This document shows positions 33,824 to 44,249 of a stretch of 64,000 bases of DNA, one piece after another. Each line of letters begins with the position of its first letter. Positions within the stretch are counted from its first letter, which is position 1. The notes beneath the pieces are model-generated. The model was not told the DNA's origin. It was given only the letters and a program-made list of their open reading frames with translations, and did no database searches. The stretch comes from Luzula sylvatica (Eukaryota > Streptophyta > Magnoliopsida > Poales > Juncaceae). Where the stretch lies: positions 1 through 64,000 of the forward strand of contig OX326962.1 in the NCBI GenBank assembly GCA_946800325.1. Reading direction: 5' to 3'. The position numbers and the translations under genes were made by a program.

Positions 33824-34492
33824 CTTTCGTCACTACTGTCGATTCAACAGTAACCTACCCTTTGCCACTATACCAAAGTAGCTGGCTTTCCCCGCTGCGC
33901 GCCCCTGTGGTACTTTTGTCTTCTTTTTACGACAATAGAAAGAGCTCTGCTCGCTGAGACTCAAAGGGGGCTCCGCGCTCTATCAGCTATCAGTTAGTTG
34001 GCGCTACGCGCGACTTCAGTTGACAAAAGCGAAGAAGCTAGCGCACGCTTCTTTCGTTGATTCGCCTTTTTTCTCAATCCGCCGGCCTTTTGGCGCTTGC
34101 CGAAGCCCCTTACTCAATCAATAATCAGACATAGTTCAAAACCAAACTACTGAAGCCTACATACCACTACGGAAGGCTTCCCTCTTCCTGGTCCACGCTT
34201 TCGTCAATAGGTGCGGTCAACTAGACCAAAGTGACAGGGAGACTCCAGCTATTAGTGGCCTTTTTCTATGGAAATGTGGTATATAAGCTCGAGTTCAGCC
34301 GTCTTGAAAGGCGTGCGAAAAGGCCTAGAAGTACAAGTGGGAGTATGGGCACTCGATCACTCACTACTTGAGGCAAGTCACTGAGCTCCTTGAGTAGGGC
34401 TTGCCAAAGAACCCCCCATAGGGGCCCCGGGAAAAGGAAGAAGGAGTACGAGCAAAGGTCGTGATGTCCACTCGGAAGGGCATGTAGCGATT
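33824..34492. other. Spacer between trnD and trnI
   Basis: Holds GC element 21 at 33890. No ORF of note and no other structure seen. Confidence 0.5.
33890..33905 (-). repeat. GC micro-element 21 (exact)
   Basis: Exact copy 66 bp upstream of the 5' end of trnD, same strand as trnD. Confidence 0.9.
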
Positions 34493-34566
34493 GGGCTTAT
34501 AGTTTAATTGGTTGAAACGTACCGCTCATAACGGTGATATTGTAGGTTCGAGCCCTACTAAGCCCA
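34493..34566 (+). tRNA. trnI-CAU: tRNA-Ile (CAU anticodon, lysidine type)
   Basis: GGGCTTA pairs with TAAGCCC and the discriminator is A. The D-arm is TAGTTTAATTGGTTGAAACG, the anticodon loop CTCATAA holds CAT, and the T-loop is GTTCGAGCC. This is the plant mitochondrial tRNA read as Ile after conversion of the anticodon C to lysidine, not an elongator Met tRNA. Confidence 0.93.
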
Positions 34567-34585
34567 TCTGACCTCCTTAATCAAA

Positions 34586-34602
34586 GGGGCGCGCTAGCGG
34601 GG
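34586..34602 (+). repeat. GC micro-element 22 (17-bp variant with palindrome)
   Basis: Reads GGGGCGCGCTAGCGGGG, one base longer than consensus. The core CGCTAGCG (34591-34598) is a perfect 8-bp palindrome. It lies 19 bp after trnI. Confidence 0.88.
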
Positions 34603-35233
34603 AAATGAAGCAAGCAAATTGAAGGCAGTGGCCGTCTGCCATCGCTGGAACTGGCGTCAAGTATGGACTCACTATTGGCTACTTTGATCGCCTCGCTCCT
34701 TTCCCTTCCCGCTCGACTATCCATCCTATCCTGGTCAAGTGCCGTTCCTTTGAACTGTGAAATATCCGACTCCAGCACTGTTTCCTCCGTGCTCCCGTAA
34801 TAGTCCGACGAGTAGTAGAAGAGAAAGAGAAGCTGGTAGCTGCTCTCTGTCTGAGTTGCGAATGAGTGTATCGGGAGTACCTTCCGAGACAAAGTGACGT
34901 CTTCCGAATCCTCTTGCCTAGTGTAAGCTAATGTCGGGACTATGAAGTAAATTGTCTTTGTCTTGGAGCTTTTTTGAATAGAGAGTACGGCGAATTGGAC
35001 GGGGAAAAGGGCAAGTTCTTGTGCAGTGCTTTATCTCTTGGCCATTGGTAGAGCTCAAAGGAGTGGTATATTGTCCAATCTGTCAGTACTCAAGAAGATG
35101 AAAGACGTTTTTAGAATCGGCTTGCATGTCTTAAGCGTCTCGCTTTTTTAGAATGATTTGATCCGGAAGCGGATGTCTCAATAGCAGCTATATGCGATAG
35201 CCGCCTTGTTTCGTACCTTCGGAAAAAGGAGAA

Positions 35234-35249
35234 GGGGCGCGCAGCGGGG
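35234..35249 (+). repeat. GC micro-element 23 (exact)
   Basis: Exact copy, inverted relative to element 24. Confidence 0.9.
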
Positions 35250-35368
35250 AAAGAGAGCTAGAAGACTGAGGAAGGCATCTTACAAGGTCCATGATCCTCT
35301 TGCCGGGGTACGAAGAAAGCAGAGCTCAGAAGACTAGCTGACTGACATAGAAGAATGAAGAGAGACAA

Positions 35369-35384
35369 CCCCGCTGCGCGCCCC
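35369..35384 (-). repeat. GC micro-element 24 (exact)
   Basis: Exact copy, inverted relative to element 23. Confidence 0.9.
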
Positions 35385-35868
35385 TTGGCTTGGGGACCAC
35401 CTTCTTTCTATTTCCTTCTTTGATAAGAGTAGATGCCTTCATTCTCTGGCTTGTAAAGGACTGATTGGGATGGTGCCCGCCTACCATCCGCGCTTCATCT
35501 GATCTGCCCCGAACCCTGACACAACTACTTGTCCATCAGCACTGACTTGGACTGATCGGCACGGCAACGCCCACCAGAATGGAATGAGAAGGAGTCCCGG
35601 GCACGCACTATGAATGACGCACTCGATCCAATATACCTGGTGCACGCTGGCTTCAACTCACTCGCATGGATTTCCACCTGTTCCCACTAAGAGCTCTCTC
35701 TCTCAATGAACTAGAGACTCCTACTTCCATACTGAACTCTGCTTCCTACCGAGTGAATACATAAATCTGCATACCGAACCACTGCTCTCTCCTCTTATGA
35801 CCGGGGCGCCGCCCTCACCCGACCTCGCTTTTTCCGCCCCTCTGTCCTATTCCGCGTTGTTATACTAT

Positions 35869-36150
35869 CTATGGAGGTTTCTTGGCGTCTTTTGTGTTGT
35901 TCCCACTGTCGCCTCCATTACCGTCTTTAGGACTCCTAGGAGCTTTGGGAGACTTGCTGGTACTAGGGCGGCCCTTCTTCGTTTGAGGAGCCTTCTTGGC
36001 TTTCTTGGCTTTCTCCTCCCCTCTCTGTGCCCGGGCTTTCTTTGGTTTAGCCTTATCCGGCTCGTCACCAGCTTGGGGAGTTTCCGGGGATGGAGATGGG
36101 CATATTCCACTAGCTAGCACTAGTTCCTTCAGCTCCTTGAATTTATTGTT
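35869..36150 (-). pseudogene. In-frame Lys/Pro-rich continuation of polymerase copy B
   Basis: Directly after the TGA that ends copy B, the same frame stays open for about 93 codons. It reads NNKFKELKELVLASG, then a tail rich in Lys, Pro, Ala and Ser (DKAKPKKARAQRG, KAKKAKKAPQTKKGR). NNKFKELKEL extends the coiled-coil heptads before the stop (KKLHEEKDEFKNVVEELRED), so this was probably the original C-terminus. The tail would suit nucleic-acid binding; that role is inference. Confidence 0.55.
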
Positions 36151-38811
36151 TCACTCATCCCTATCTTCACGGAGCTCCTCGACAACATTCTTGAACTCAT
36201 CCTTCTCTTCATGGAGCTTCTTCACCTCCGAGGCGCGGGCACTTGCGTTATGCAGGTAGAGATACTGGATCACACGACTATCTTCGCTCCGAAGATCGAA
36301 GACTTTGATAGGTTTCGTATCAATCCACATATGGTCAGAATCGTACACTGGCTCCCGCTTATCATAAGCATCGCGGCCCCCTATCTTCACATCAATGATT
36401 TTCTTCACTATTTCGAGGCTATTCCAGTTGATTGCGAAAGGATTCTTTATAGTGCCCTTCTGGGTATGGCTTCGGTTTGCAAATTGGGCTTTGAAAGACT
36501 CCATATCAACCAAGGACTTGGCAATACCACCGTGTTTGATAATTCCTTGACCATCTTCAGTAACAACGGCGGTACACTTATCATTCAAGATGATTATATC
36601 CTTGATTTGATACTCCAATTTCATAGCCCCAATACGGGTGGAAGATACCTCGTCAGCCGGGAGTGGATGATCAAGAATAGCAGAGTCAGTATCGGTGTAA
36701 TAACATCCTGAACTACGGATATATTGGTACATATGGATTCGCCCGTAAGCTGTGATAGCGGCTGAGATTTGCACAGCGGAGTTTGCTGGTTGAATCCAGT
36801 CATCATCGAATTCTTCCGAATGCCCAGATCTGCTCAAGTAAGAAACAATATAACACTCGTCGCCAATCTTATTCCCGTGGTCAAACTGAGGGTGTTTGAC
36901 CAACTCATCGTACCGCTCAGAATTGCATATCTCAGTGATAGTACTCTCGGGATTTATACCAAATCGACCATAAAGCGAATTCATCAGTAGCTTATAGATG
37001 TAGACCATGGCTTTATCGCCCTTCTTTTTAGCTTCCATCCGACTACCGTAAATCGTATCGACATAGGTAGCAAATGGGCTAGGACGACTTTCGTACAAAT
37101 AGCCCTCTATCGGATGCACTTTATACCCCAACTTCTGAGCATACTTAAGCTCTTCCGAGAAATACACACCCACGAAAGCGCCCTGAGGGTATTTCAGCTT
37201 AGATTTGGGGAGCTGACGATAGGGCAAGAATGGCTTATCCAGATCAGATGGGCATATTACTAAGGCTTTCATAAAACCGAACCCCGCTGCGCGCCCCACA
37301 TCAAGACCGTCCAAATCCTTATGCCAGACCGCGGCACCACCCGGCATACGTTGAGAGCCCATAACAAACGGATACAACGAATTCACATCATACAAATAGA
37401 GATTCGAACCACGAGGCTTGTAAACCTCACAACGACCACCATAGTACCCTTGACGCACGAACTTGTCCGTGTTACGATTAGGAACATGGATAGGACAAAC
37501 CTTGGGGTCGTAATACTTTGATCGAAAGATCTTCATGGCAAGAGCAGATATAGTAAAGCATTCACAAATATTCACACTGTAATGATTATAAGAAATCCAT
37601 TGAACTTTCAACAGAATACCTCCTAAAAGACGGACATCTTGACGAAGATACGGCAGCACCTCCTCCCTAAGCTTACTCAGACTTTCCACTCGCACTTTGC
37701 TATGATCGAAACAACCCTTACTACCTAACTCAGGACATAAACTCTCCCCGAGCTTCTCCAAACTATCAGGCAATAGTGTCAACGAATCTCGGAAATCACA
37801 CAACAACTTCTTCCTATGTTTGCTAGTGGTATCGCTCGCCGGACGACGGTACACCCTCAACTGAGAAATCCGGTTATTGCGGATTAGCGCCTCAGTCTTG
37901 TACTGATGGGACATATGCAGGGCTAGAAAGTTCATTATGAATACACCATCGAAACGACTGAAATTATGAAAATACACACTACGAGCACCCTTAGTACAAC
38001 TCACTACTTGGATTACACGTTCTAAAAACATTAGCATCATATGGTTACTTCGATCCTTAAACAAATCATATTGCAAGTAATCCTCGGAATAATAGCATTC
38101 AATCAGATCATCTTTGGAAGAGACATCCTCGTCGGGGTGCACCAACAAGAAACCAGCGGCATACGGAGTATGAACCTCATTAAGTAACAGTGTCTCAAGA
38201 TCGGCTACAACGAATGAACTACGGCGGGACCACTTTCGAGGTGATATAGCAGTAATCATACCCGGCTTACGTTGATGCCCTGGAGACCTTTCAACAGACT
38301 TTCCAAAACCACTAACAAATATAAGCTCAAAGATAGCATTGGCAATCTGATCATCAGTCAGACCAGAAGTAGGCTCACGCTCCTCCTTACCCGACACATA
38401 CACACGAATTAAGAGACCATGTAACAAACAATTTGAATACTCCTGACCTTTACGCTCAACCTCTTCACTCACCTTGATCATAGTATCCACGTTGAGCACA
38501 GCTTTTCCAGCACCATTCAGCAAAGAAATTGCCTTCTTATTAATGACAAACTCGACTAAACTACCATCAGCCATCTCCATAGTATAGACAATAGTGAATT
38601 TACCCGCCTCTATACCAGTACCATAAACATACTCAGCTAGCAGCTTCATCACAGACAAGACAATCAACTCACGCTTATTCACACACAAAGGATCCTTAAA
38701 AGACACCCAACATAAACGTAACTTGCTATGAGGATCACTACATTTCTCACCCGCAATAACTGAGTTCAATTCCAACCACTCTATATCAAAGTGCTTTCGG
38801 GAAAATTCCAT
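36151..38811 (-). CDS. Plasmid-type protein-primed DNA polymerase B (copy B), full length
   Basis: An uninterrupted 886-aa family-B DNA polymerase of mitochondrial linear plasmids (invertrons). All motifs are present: Exo I VADLE (D204, E206), Exo II HNFSRFDG (N283, D288), Exo III YLRQD (Y388, D392), YYGGRCEV (456-463), Pol A DVNSLYP (475-481), Pol B KLLMNSLYG (607-615) and Pol C YTDTDS (D707, D709). A GC element adds Gly-Arg-Ala-Ala-Gly at residues 506-510, between Pol A and Pol B, without breaking the frame. The start is the first ATG, but similarity to copy C continues about 12 codons upstream to an in-frame TAG, so the original N-terminus was longer. The frame ends in TGA followed by an open tail. 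Whether it is expressed is unknown. Confidence 0.9.
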   Translation of the reverse strand: MEFSRKHFDIEWLELNSVIAGEKCSDPHSKLRLCWVSFKDPLCVNKRELIVLSVMKLLAEYVYGTGIEAGKFTIVYTMEMADGSLVEFVINKKAISLLNGAGKAVLNVDTMIKVSEEVERKGQEYSNCLLHGLLIRVYVSGKEEREPTSGLTDDQIANAIFELIFVSGFGKSVERSPGHQRKPGMITAISPRKWSRRSSFVVADLETLLLNEVHTPYAAGFLLVHPDEDVSSKDDLIECYYSEDYLQYDLFKDRSNHMMLMFLERVIQVVSCTKGARSVYFHNFSRFDGVFIMNFLALHMSHQYKTEALIRNNRISQLRVYRRPASDTTSKHRKKLLCDFRDSLTLLPDSLEKLGESLCPELGSKGCFDHSKVRVESLSKLREEVLPYLRQDVRLLGGILLKVQWISYNHYSVNICECFTISALAMKIFRSKYYDPKVCPIHVPNRNTDKFVRQGYYGGRCEVYKPRGSNLYLYDVNSLYPFVMGSQRMPGGAAVWHKDLDGLDVGRAAGFGFMKALVICPSDLDKPFLPYRQLPKSKLKYPQGAFVGVYFSEELKYAQKLGYKVHPIEGYLYESRPSPFATYVDTIYGSRMEAKKKGDKAMVYIYKLLMNSLYGRFGINPESTITEICNSERYDELVKHPQFDHGNKIGDECYIVSYLSRSGHSEEFDDDWIQPANSAVQISAAITAYGRIHMYQYIRSSGCYYTDTDSAILDHPLPADEVSSTRIGAMKLEYQIKDIIILNDKCTAVVTEDGQGIIKHGGIAKSLVDMESFKAQFANRSHTQKGTIKNPFAINWNSLEIVKKIIDVKIGGRDAYDKREPVYDSDHMWIDTKPIKVFDLRSEDSRVIQYLYLHNASARASEVKKLHEEKDEFKNVVEELREDRDE
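37282..37297 (-). repeat. GC micro-element 25 (exact), inside polymerase B
   Basis: Exact copy in the polymerase coding strand (residues 506-510). One of only two copies preceded by T and not A. Confidence 0.92.
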
Positions 38812-39473
38812 AGCCTTTTTGCGACTACCCTCTGCGCTTTCTGTAAGCTATGAGTCTATCGGTCAACGAGCTGAACTGTTCTACCGTGAACGAACGCGTA
38901 TCGATCCGCGTTTGAGTACGTCGTAGAGTTTAGTGCTACTTTTCTTCGTTTGTACGTCAGATAGAGATCTGCGAGTGTACATCTGCTAGTCTCCCTCTTC
39001 TTTTGCTTGTGTACGGGATCAGATGATGATCGACTGGCCATCGGTTATGCATACTGAAAAAAAGTAGTGTGGAGAAATCCGGCGCTTCGAAGGTTGGCTA
39101 CCAGAGAAGTCAAGGGTATGCTCTAAATTCTGGTACTAGCTTCATGAATTGGGAGTGAGTGTTTAAGCGCATCTTTCTCGAAGAAGATGTTAGAGACTTC
39201 TTGCTACGAAGAACCTTGACTGCCTCGAAGATAGAGACACGGCCATTTCTATTCCACTTTGATATAAGCAACTCGAACTATCTGTGATTTTATGTCACTT
39301 AGAGCCATTCGACGCCTTGGATCCTGTCCTGAGAGACGAGACTTACCTAGAATCGAAATGGAGTATCTCGAACGAATCCGACTCCAGAATTGAATATATA
39401 ACAACCAGAGTGAAGTACTTCAGAGATCCGACGAGCCCGCGAGGGTCAAGAAAAGATCCGTTCGTGGGAAAAG
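38812..39473. other. 5' flank of polymerase copy B
   Basis: The first ~36 bases carry polymerase-like codons without an ATG (see copy B). A 61-codon frame at 38856-39041 (-) is in another frame and unrecognised. I could not find the plasmid's terminal inverted repeat. Confidence 0.45.
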
Positions 39474-39705
39474 ATGAAGAGAGAACTTCGAAATAAGTTT
39501 CCGCCGGAGTGGTACTTGCAAGAAGCATTTCTTCAACTTCACGAGTTTGCTCAGCGTGATCTGTCTGTGGCAGACTACACCGAAGATCATGATGAAGTGT
39601 GGCATCGCGGAGCCCGAAGAGCAAACAATAGCCCGCGGGCTTCGGAAAGAGATTCGTGACGCGGTACAACTCAAAACTTTCGACTCTTATCATGATTTTT
39701 TTCCA
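39474..39705 (+). mobile_element. Ty3/gypsy gag fragment
   Basis: MKRELRNKFPPEWYLQEAF, then LQLHEFAQRDLSVADYTED in one frame, followed by CGIAEPEEQTIARGLRKEI and RDAVQLKTFDSYHD in another, matches the central retrotransposon gag domain of gypsy elements (LK--LR--F-P--Y, V-EY---F, ARYL-GL---I-D-V). One frameshift, both ends missing. Confidence 0.75.
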
Positions 39706-41944
39706 CTTTCTCGTTGCCTTGACAATTGTTATTGGCCCCTTTTATCAAGTGAAAACCAGCATGTGTATTGGAATAGGTTTCTACAGCTATGATTTGAAAA
39801 CTAGGTCCTATTTGCTTCAAGAAGTAAGTATTAGCCTTTTGAATTCATTAATTCATAGTAGAGTGCAGTTGACAGAGCTCTGTAAAGGATGTCGATCATT
39901 CAACCTCCATTCCTTTTTATGCATATCGAGCATGCCATTATCTCTCTTGTCAAGCCGAAAGGTCATAATTGGAATCTCACATTGTCATAAAGGTACTTCT
40001 GTGGAAGCTGTAATCATGAGATATGATACCAGACGTCGGCAAGTATGATGGGAAGCCGCGGTTCAGTTCGGCCGGGAGGTGCCAGATACGACCTTCAGAC
40101 CTCACTCTCCTATAGAAGAATTCAAACTCCACAAATCAGGTTTCCTTCGGATATCGATATAAATAGATCTTTTGAGGAGGAAAACCACGTGAAAGTGAAA
40201 GTCCTCAGCCGACTCCCCGCTGCGCGCCCCTAGCAATGACCAGGGCCTTTGAAGCATATAGTTGACTCAGTCTTTCGTTAGGTCAGACCCCAACATCCAT
40301 CGACTACACTTATTCGTTCGCATTTCTGAGAGTCAGAAAAATTCTATTTGTCGGCGCTTTTTGAAATATTCTCATTTTGAGTATGAATGTTTCATTTCCG
40401 ACCTTTCGATTAACCTAAAGAGCGGGCAGAAGGTCAGAAATGAAATACAAACGGCTATATGAGTTTATGTACACAAAGAAAGAAGAGGCTTTTGGTAGAA
40501 TAGCTTGGCACGGTATAAAGTATAGGTTTATGTAGTAGTTTTTCTTAGGGATAGCTAAGTGGAGACAGGCGCCGCAAGTCTCGGTTTATACATGGGTATA
40601 TGTTTGATACCCAAGGTAAGCTGATAGAGCTAAAAAAGCATGAACGGGGGCTTGGACTAGGGCATGTCAAGTTGAGTGAAATTCACAGACATTCAAAAAG
40701 TAGTAGGCAAACAAGTAGCCGGCGATAGGGCTGTACGTGTAATAGGTCTAGGGATAAGTGAAGTGCACGCACGAGATCAAGTATACGCTTGAGGTCACGG
40801 GTAAGCAAATCAATCTCTCTCCTCTCTCCAAAGACCCGATCACTGAGCTGGAAAAACCCATGCTAGACTTCATCAATGCCAAAATGCCTACCTACTTCAA
40901 AGAACTTTCTTCCCGGGGAAAGGACAAAGTCAAACTGAAGAAGCTTCAACCTCATTCTTCTCTTATTTACTATACTACTGAACTCTTAAGAAAACAGATT
41001 AGGCATGGCATAGTTAGCTAGACAAGCAGGACTTGCAAAAGGCCCACCGACCGCATCGGTCAACTCCAATATGTCTTGTCAAAAAAGAAATCTGGTCACT
41101 GAGCGTACCATAGAGGAGGAAGAAATTCGTTCACCTGGATTTATTGACCTGGGTGCCGTGGGCGGACTTTTGACCACGGAAACTCCGATACAGAAATGGC
41201 TAGCTGTTGAATTCCTCCAGTCAATATAGCTCTCCTCTTCTGTTGTTCTCTTGTCGGGCTTTGTGTCAGCCAAACTCCGACGTGCCAATTCTTCTCGTCT
41301 ATCTTTTTCTTTGAACCCCAGTTACTTACTATCAAAATGCTTTTCAATCCGCCGGATGATTAGGTTTGAAGATTGATAGTGATCGATTTGGCCATTGAAT
41401 TTATGCTTAAACCTTGGTTATTGTCACTCAAGCTACTTGAAGGACCGGCTGGCCTGATTTATTGGATGTATCTTGCTCCTCGCCGCAGCGAGATTCTCAT
41501 AGGATAGCGATAAAGGAGCAACGCTTGCGGCGCGCTCGACCTTTTTTTTTTCTTCAATGAATAACACATCACTCTTTTGATAAGCGCCAATTCCTTTTTT
41601 CCCTGAGCACTTTCTTTCTGACTTTCCTGCTGGCGTTATCTACCAACTTCTAGCAGGTGGAGAAAAGGGCAAAATCTCCGTGACCTGGCGCCTTTTTGAT
41701 TTCATTCAACAAGGGCTGGCTTATTCTATTGAAAGACGAAATGGCCTAGCAAATAGGAATGCCCCCAACTCTTCCCAAAATGCATGGTCTAGACAGACAT
41801 AACAGTGGTCTTTTGCCTACTGCCAGCCATTACTTCAATACTCTAATCCGCTTGTCAATTCTTGGTGTAAGACTCACTCGTCAATTCTTTGTGATTGAAT
41901 TTGGCACTGATAAGGTGTGACTTATTGGATTGGATGTATCTTGC
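39706..41944. other. Spacer between gypsy gag and the cob 3' end
   Basis: A 130-codon frame at 39656-40048 (+) overlaps the gag scrap out of frame and then reads a hydrophobic stretch (LIMIFFHFLVALTIVIGPFY); it could be a chimeric mitochondrial ORF but has no known relative. An 87-codon frame at 40758-41021 is also unrecognised. One GC element lies at 40215. ATTGGATGTATCTTGCTC occurs at 41461 and again at 41929-41946, overlapping the last bases of cob. Confidence 0.45.
40215..40230 (-). repeat. GC micro-element 26 (exact)
   Basis: Exact copy in spacer; C-rich strand followed by TAG. Confidence 0.9.
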
Positions 41945-43114
41945 TCATTCATCTGTGTAAGAATTAGGAATTCCTCTTCCAACTCGTCCCAAAATGGGCG
42001 TTATGGCAAAGAACAAGAAGAAAAAACAAGAAGAAATTTGTCCAATAGTAACAAAAGGTGCCTCTACAGGTTGACATCCGATCCAACCTAGTAGTAAGCA
42101 ATCTGCCAAAAGCAACCAAAATATTCCTTGGTAAATGGGTCGAAAACTTGAACTACGCACATACATACTTGGAAAAAAAGGTAAAGCCAAGAGAGATAGA
42201 AAAACTAGTGCTATTGCGGCTACACCTCCCGCTTTGTCAGGTATACTGCGAAGAATGGCATAGATCGGTAGGAAATACCATTCCGGCACAATATGAGGCG
42301 GGGTGGACATCGGATTAGCAGGTATATAATTGTCGGGATGCCCCAAAACATTAGGAGCATAAAAAATCCAAATGGAAAAAAAGATAGCAAAAGCTACCCA
42401 ACCTACTAGATCCTTGACATAAAAATAAGGGTAAAAAGAAATTTTATCCATCTCTGAATGTACCCCCAATGGATTATTTGATCCATATTGATGCAATGCG
42501 GCCAGATGAAGAAGACTGGCGCCTGCTAAAAGAAAGGGGAGTAAATAATGAAGACTAAAAAAACGATTTAAGGTGGCATTGTCGACGGAGAAACCACCCC
42601 AAAGCCAAGTCACTATGGTATCTCCTACTACAGGTATGGCGCTAGCTAAGCTTGTAATTACTGTAGCTCCCCAAAAGCTCATCTGACCCCAAGGTAGTAC
42701 GTATCCTATAAAAGCTGTCACAATCATTAAGAGGAATATGACAACTCCGATACACCAAACAAATTCCCTAGGACTGCTATAACTCGCATAATATAGACCA
42801 CGAAAAATATGAAGGTAAACCACAATGAAAAACATACTTGCCCCATTAGCATGCATATAACGTAGCAACCAGCCCCCTTCAACATCTCTCATAATGTGTT
42901 CGACGCTGTTGAAAGCTAGATCAACATGGGGTGTGTAATGCATAGCTAAAAAAACGCCAGTCACTATCTGAATGACTAAACAAAGACCGGCTAACGAACC
43001 GAAGCCCCACCAATAACTCAGATTGCTCGGGGTTGGATAATCTATCAAATGCTGGTTCAGTGTGGAGGCTATAGGTTGTTTGAGAAGAGAGAATCGTTGG
43101 TTCCTTATAGTCAT
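41945..43114 (-). CDS. cob: Apocytochrome b (complex III)
   Basis: The heme-carrying core of the bc1 complex, with eight transmembrane helices. The 389-aa frame begins [15 protein letters not shown], as in other plants. The four heme ligands are H88 (MHANGAS), H102 (LHIFRG), H189 (SLHYLLPF) and H203 (LHLAALH). The Qo-site PEWY motif sits in [15 protein letters not shown]. The tyrosine in FLPIYAIL is encoded directly, where many plants need editing of a histidine codon. The C-terminus (GIPNSYTDE) stops a few residues earlier than in several other plants. It is the last gene of rpl5-rps14-cob, 832 bp after rps14. No intron. Confidence 0.98.
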   Translation of the reverse strand: MTIRNQRFSLLKQPIASTLNQHLIDYPTPSNLSYWWGFGSLAGLCLVIQIVTGVFLAMHYTPHVDLAFNSVEHIMRDVEGGWLLRYMHANGASMFFIVVYLHIFRGLYYASYSSPREFVWCIGVVIFLLMIVTAFIGYVLPWGQMSFWGATVITSLASAIPVVGDTIVTWLWGGFSVDNATLNRFFSLHYLLPFLLAGASLLHLAALHQYGSNNPLGVHSEMDKISFYPYFYVKDLVGWVAFAIFFSIWIFYAPNVLGHPDNYIPANPMSTPPHIVPEWYFLPIYAILRSIPDKAGGVAAIALVFLSLLALPFFPSMYVRSSSFRPIYQGIFWLLLADCLLLGWIGCQPVEAPFVTIGQISSCFFFLFFAITPILGRVGRGIPNSYTDE

Positions 43115-43946
43115 TTCTCTTTTCTATCGTTCAAACTCCTATTCCCCCCTTATAAACCCCCCCTTGCCTTGATGTCAATTGGCTTCGCTGCGCCCTTCAG
43201 AAGAAAAAAGCTGCATGAGCAGATTCATCACATTTCGGCGAGAGGGGCGCGCAGCGGGGACTGGGCTACGGATTTGTCAGTTGGTTGATTCTCGAAGGTC
43301 ATTCGGAAAACAAACTGCCGCTTTCCTCGTCAATAAGAAACCCACCTATGAAAGCGCCAGGGAGAACGGCGCATTCAGAAGTTTTGCCCGCGTGCAATGC
43401 AAACTACCTTCCAAAGTAGATTTCCAAGAAAGAACTCAAAATGAAAGATTGTCCTTGTGGAGTTTTGGAAAGGAGAGAATGAGAAGAAAGTCACTCTCGG
43501 AAACTCTTATTGGACGAGAGAGAGTGAATATGATATTGGCGTGGGTTCTACCAACGAAACGAAGAACTTGGTGGTTTTGTCTTTCTCATTCGGAACCTTA
43601 TTAGTATTAGTGAGCGGGTCCACACCCATACTCAGGCTTCAATGGGGGCCTCATCCGGGGTGAACATGAACAAGAGTTCTCTTCCAAAATGAATGTATGA
43701 TAGTGTCGGGCCTCACTTTTGATCTTGTTTACTGTAGCGGTGATCTTACCCTGTACGTAGTCTATGTCTGGGGAGACAGGTGCGGTAGAGAGGTCCCCCA
43801 CTTCGATTCCCGTCCCGTTAGCATCGTAGATACGAGAGTTGGGATTACTCCTCCCTTTCGGTCCTCCGCCGGACGGTAATGGACCGTCAACCCTTGCTTG
43901 TGGACCAGCTGCAGAGCTCACCTTTGTTCGAGAGGTTTGGTGCTTG
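43115..43946. other. rps14-cob intergenic spacer
   Basis: Long spacers between rps14 and cob are normal when the three genes are co-transcribed. It holds a GC element at 43244, whose G-rich strand is antisense to cob. A 104-codon - strand frame (43607-43921) has no recognisable domain. Confidence 0.55.
43244..43259 (+). repeat. GC micro-element 27 (exact)
   Basis: Exact copy 129 bp upstream of the cob start codon, so probably inside the cob leader, C-rich in the sense strand. Confidence 0.9.
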
Positions 43947-44249
43947 CTACCAAGACGATTTCTTGATGCCCATCAAAGAACCTCGAGATGCTAATCCACG
44001 AAAAACAATACGAGAAATGCGAAAGAACTCATATACGGAACGAGGGCGACCCGTGTAAATACATCGATTTCTGACTCGTGAAAAGGAACTATTTCGTGGC
44101 AACTTGGACAACTTAGAACGATGTTTGTCCCGCATATCAGACGGGAGATCGGGATCTTGACAAAGGGCTTTATAAAGCTTTCGTCTCAATTCATATTTAG
44201 CCGCAAGCAATCTACGTTTGTGATCTCGTATATTTCGCTTATCCGACAT
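43947..44249 (-). CDS. rps14: Ribosomal protein S14
   Basis: A 100-aa protein of the small mitochondrial ribosomal subunit. [20 protein letters not shown], then a basic middle and [38 protein letters not shown], is full length. The ATG at 44249 is chosen because it gives the family N-terminus; an in-frame upstream ATG at 44309 would add 20 residues encoded by rpl5. The start overlaps the rpl5 end by 11 nt. rps14 is a pseudogene or lost in many angiosperms, so an intact copy is informative. Confidence 0.96.
   Translation of the reverse strand: MSDKRNIRDHKRRLLAAKYELRRKLYKALCQDPDLPSDMRDKHRSKLSKLPRNSSFSRVRNRCIYTGRPRSVYEFFRISRIVFRGLASRGSLMGIKKSSW

Larger units (their letters stand above)
34603..35868. 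other. Spacer, no gene recognised
   Basis: GC elements 23 and 24 lie 120 bp apart in opposite orientation. A 103-codon - strand frame at 34581-34892 has no recognisable motif. Confidence 0.5.

Noticed and set aside
35797..36117. 106-codon + frame opposite the polymerase B tail
   Set aside because: It mirrors the Lys/Pro-rich tail, which extends the polymerase heptads and is the better reading.
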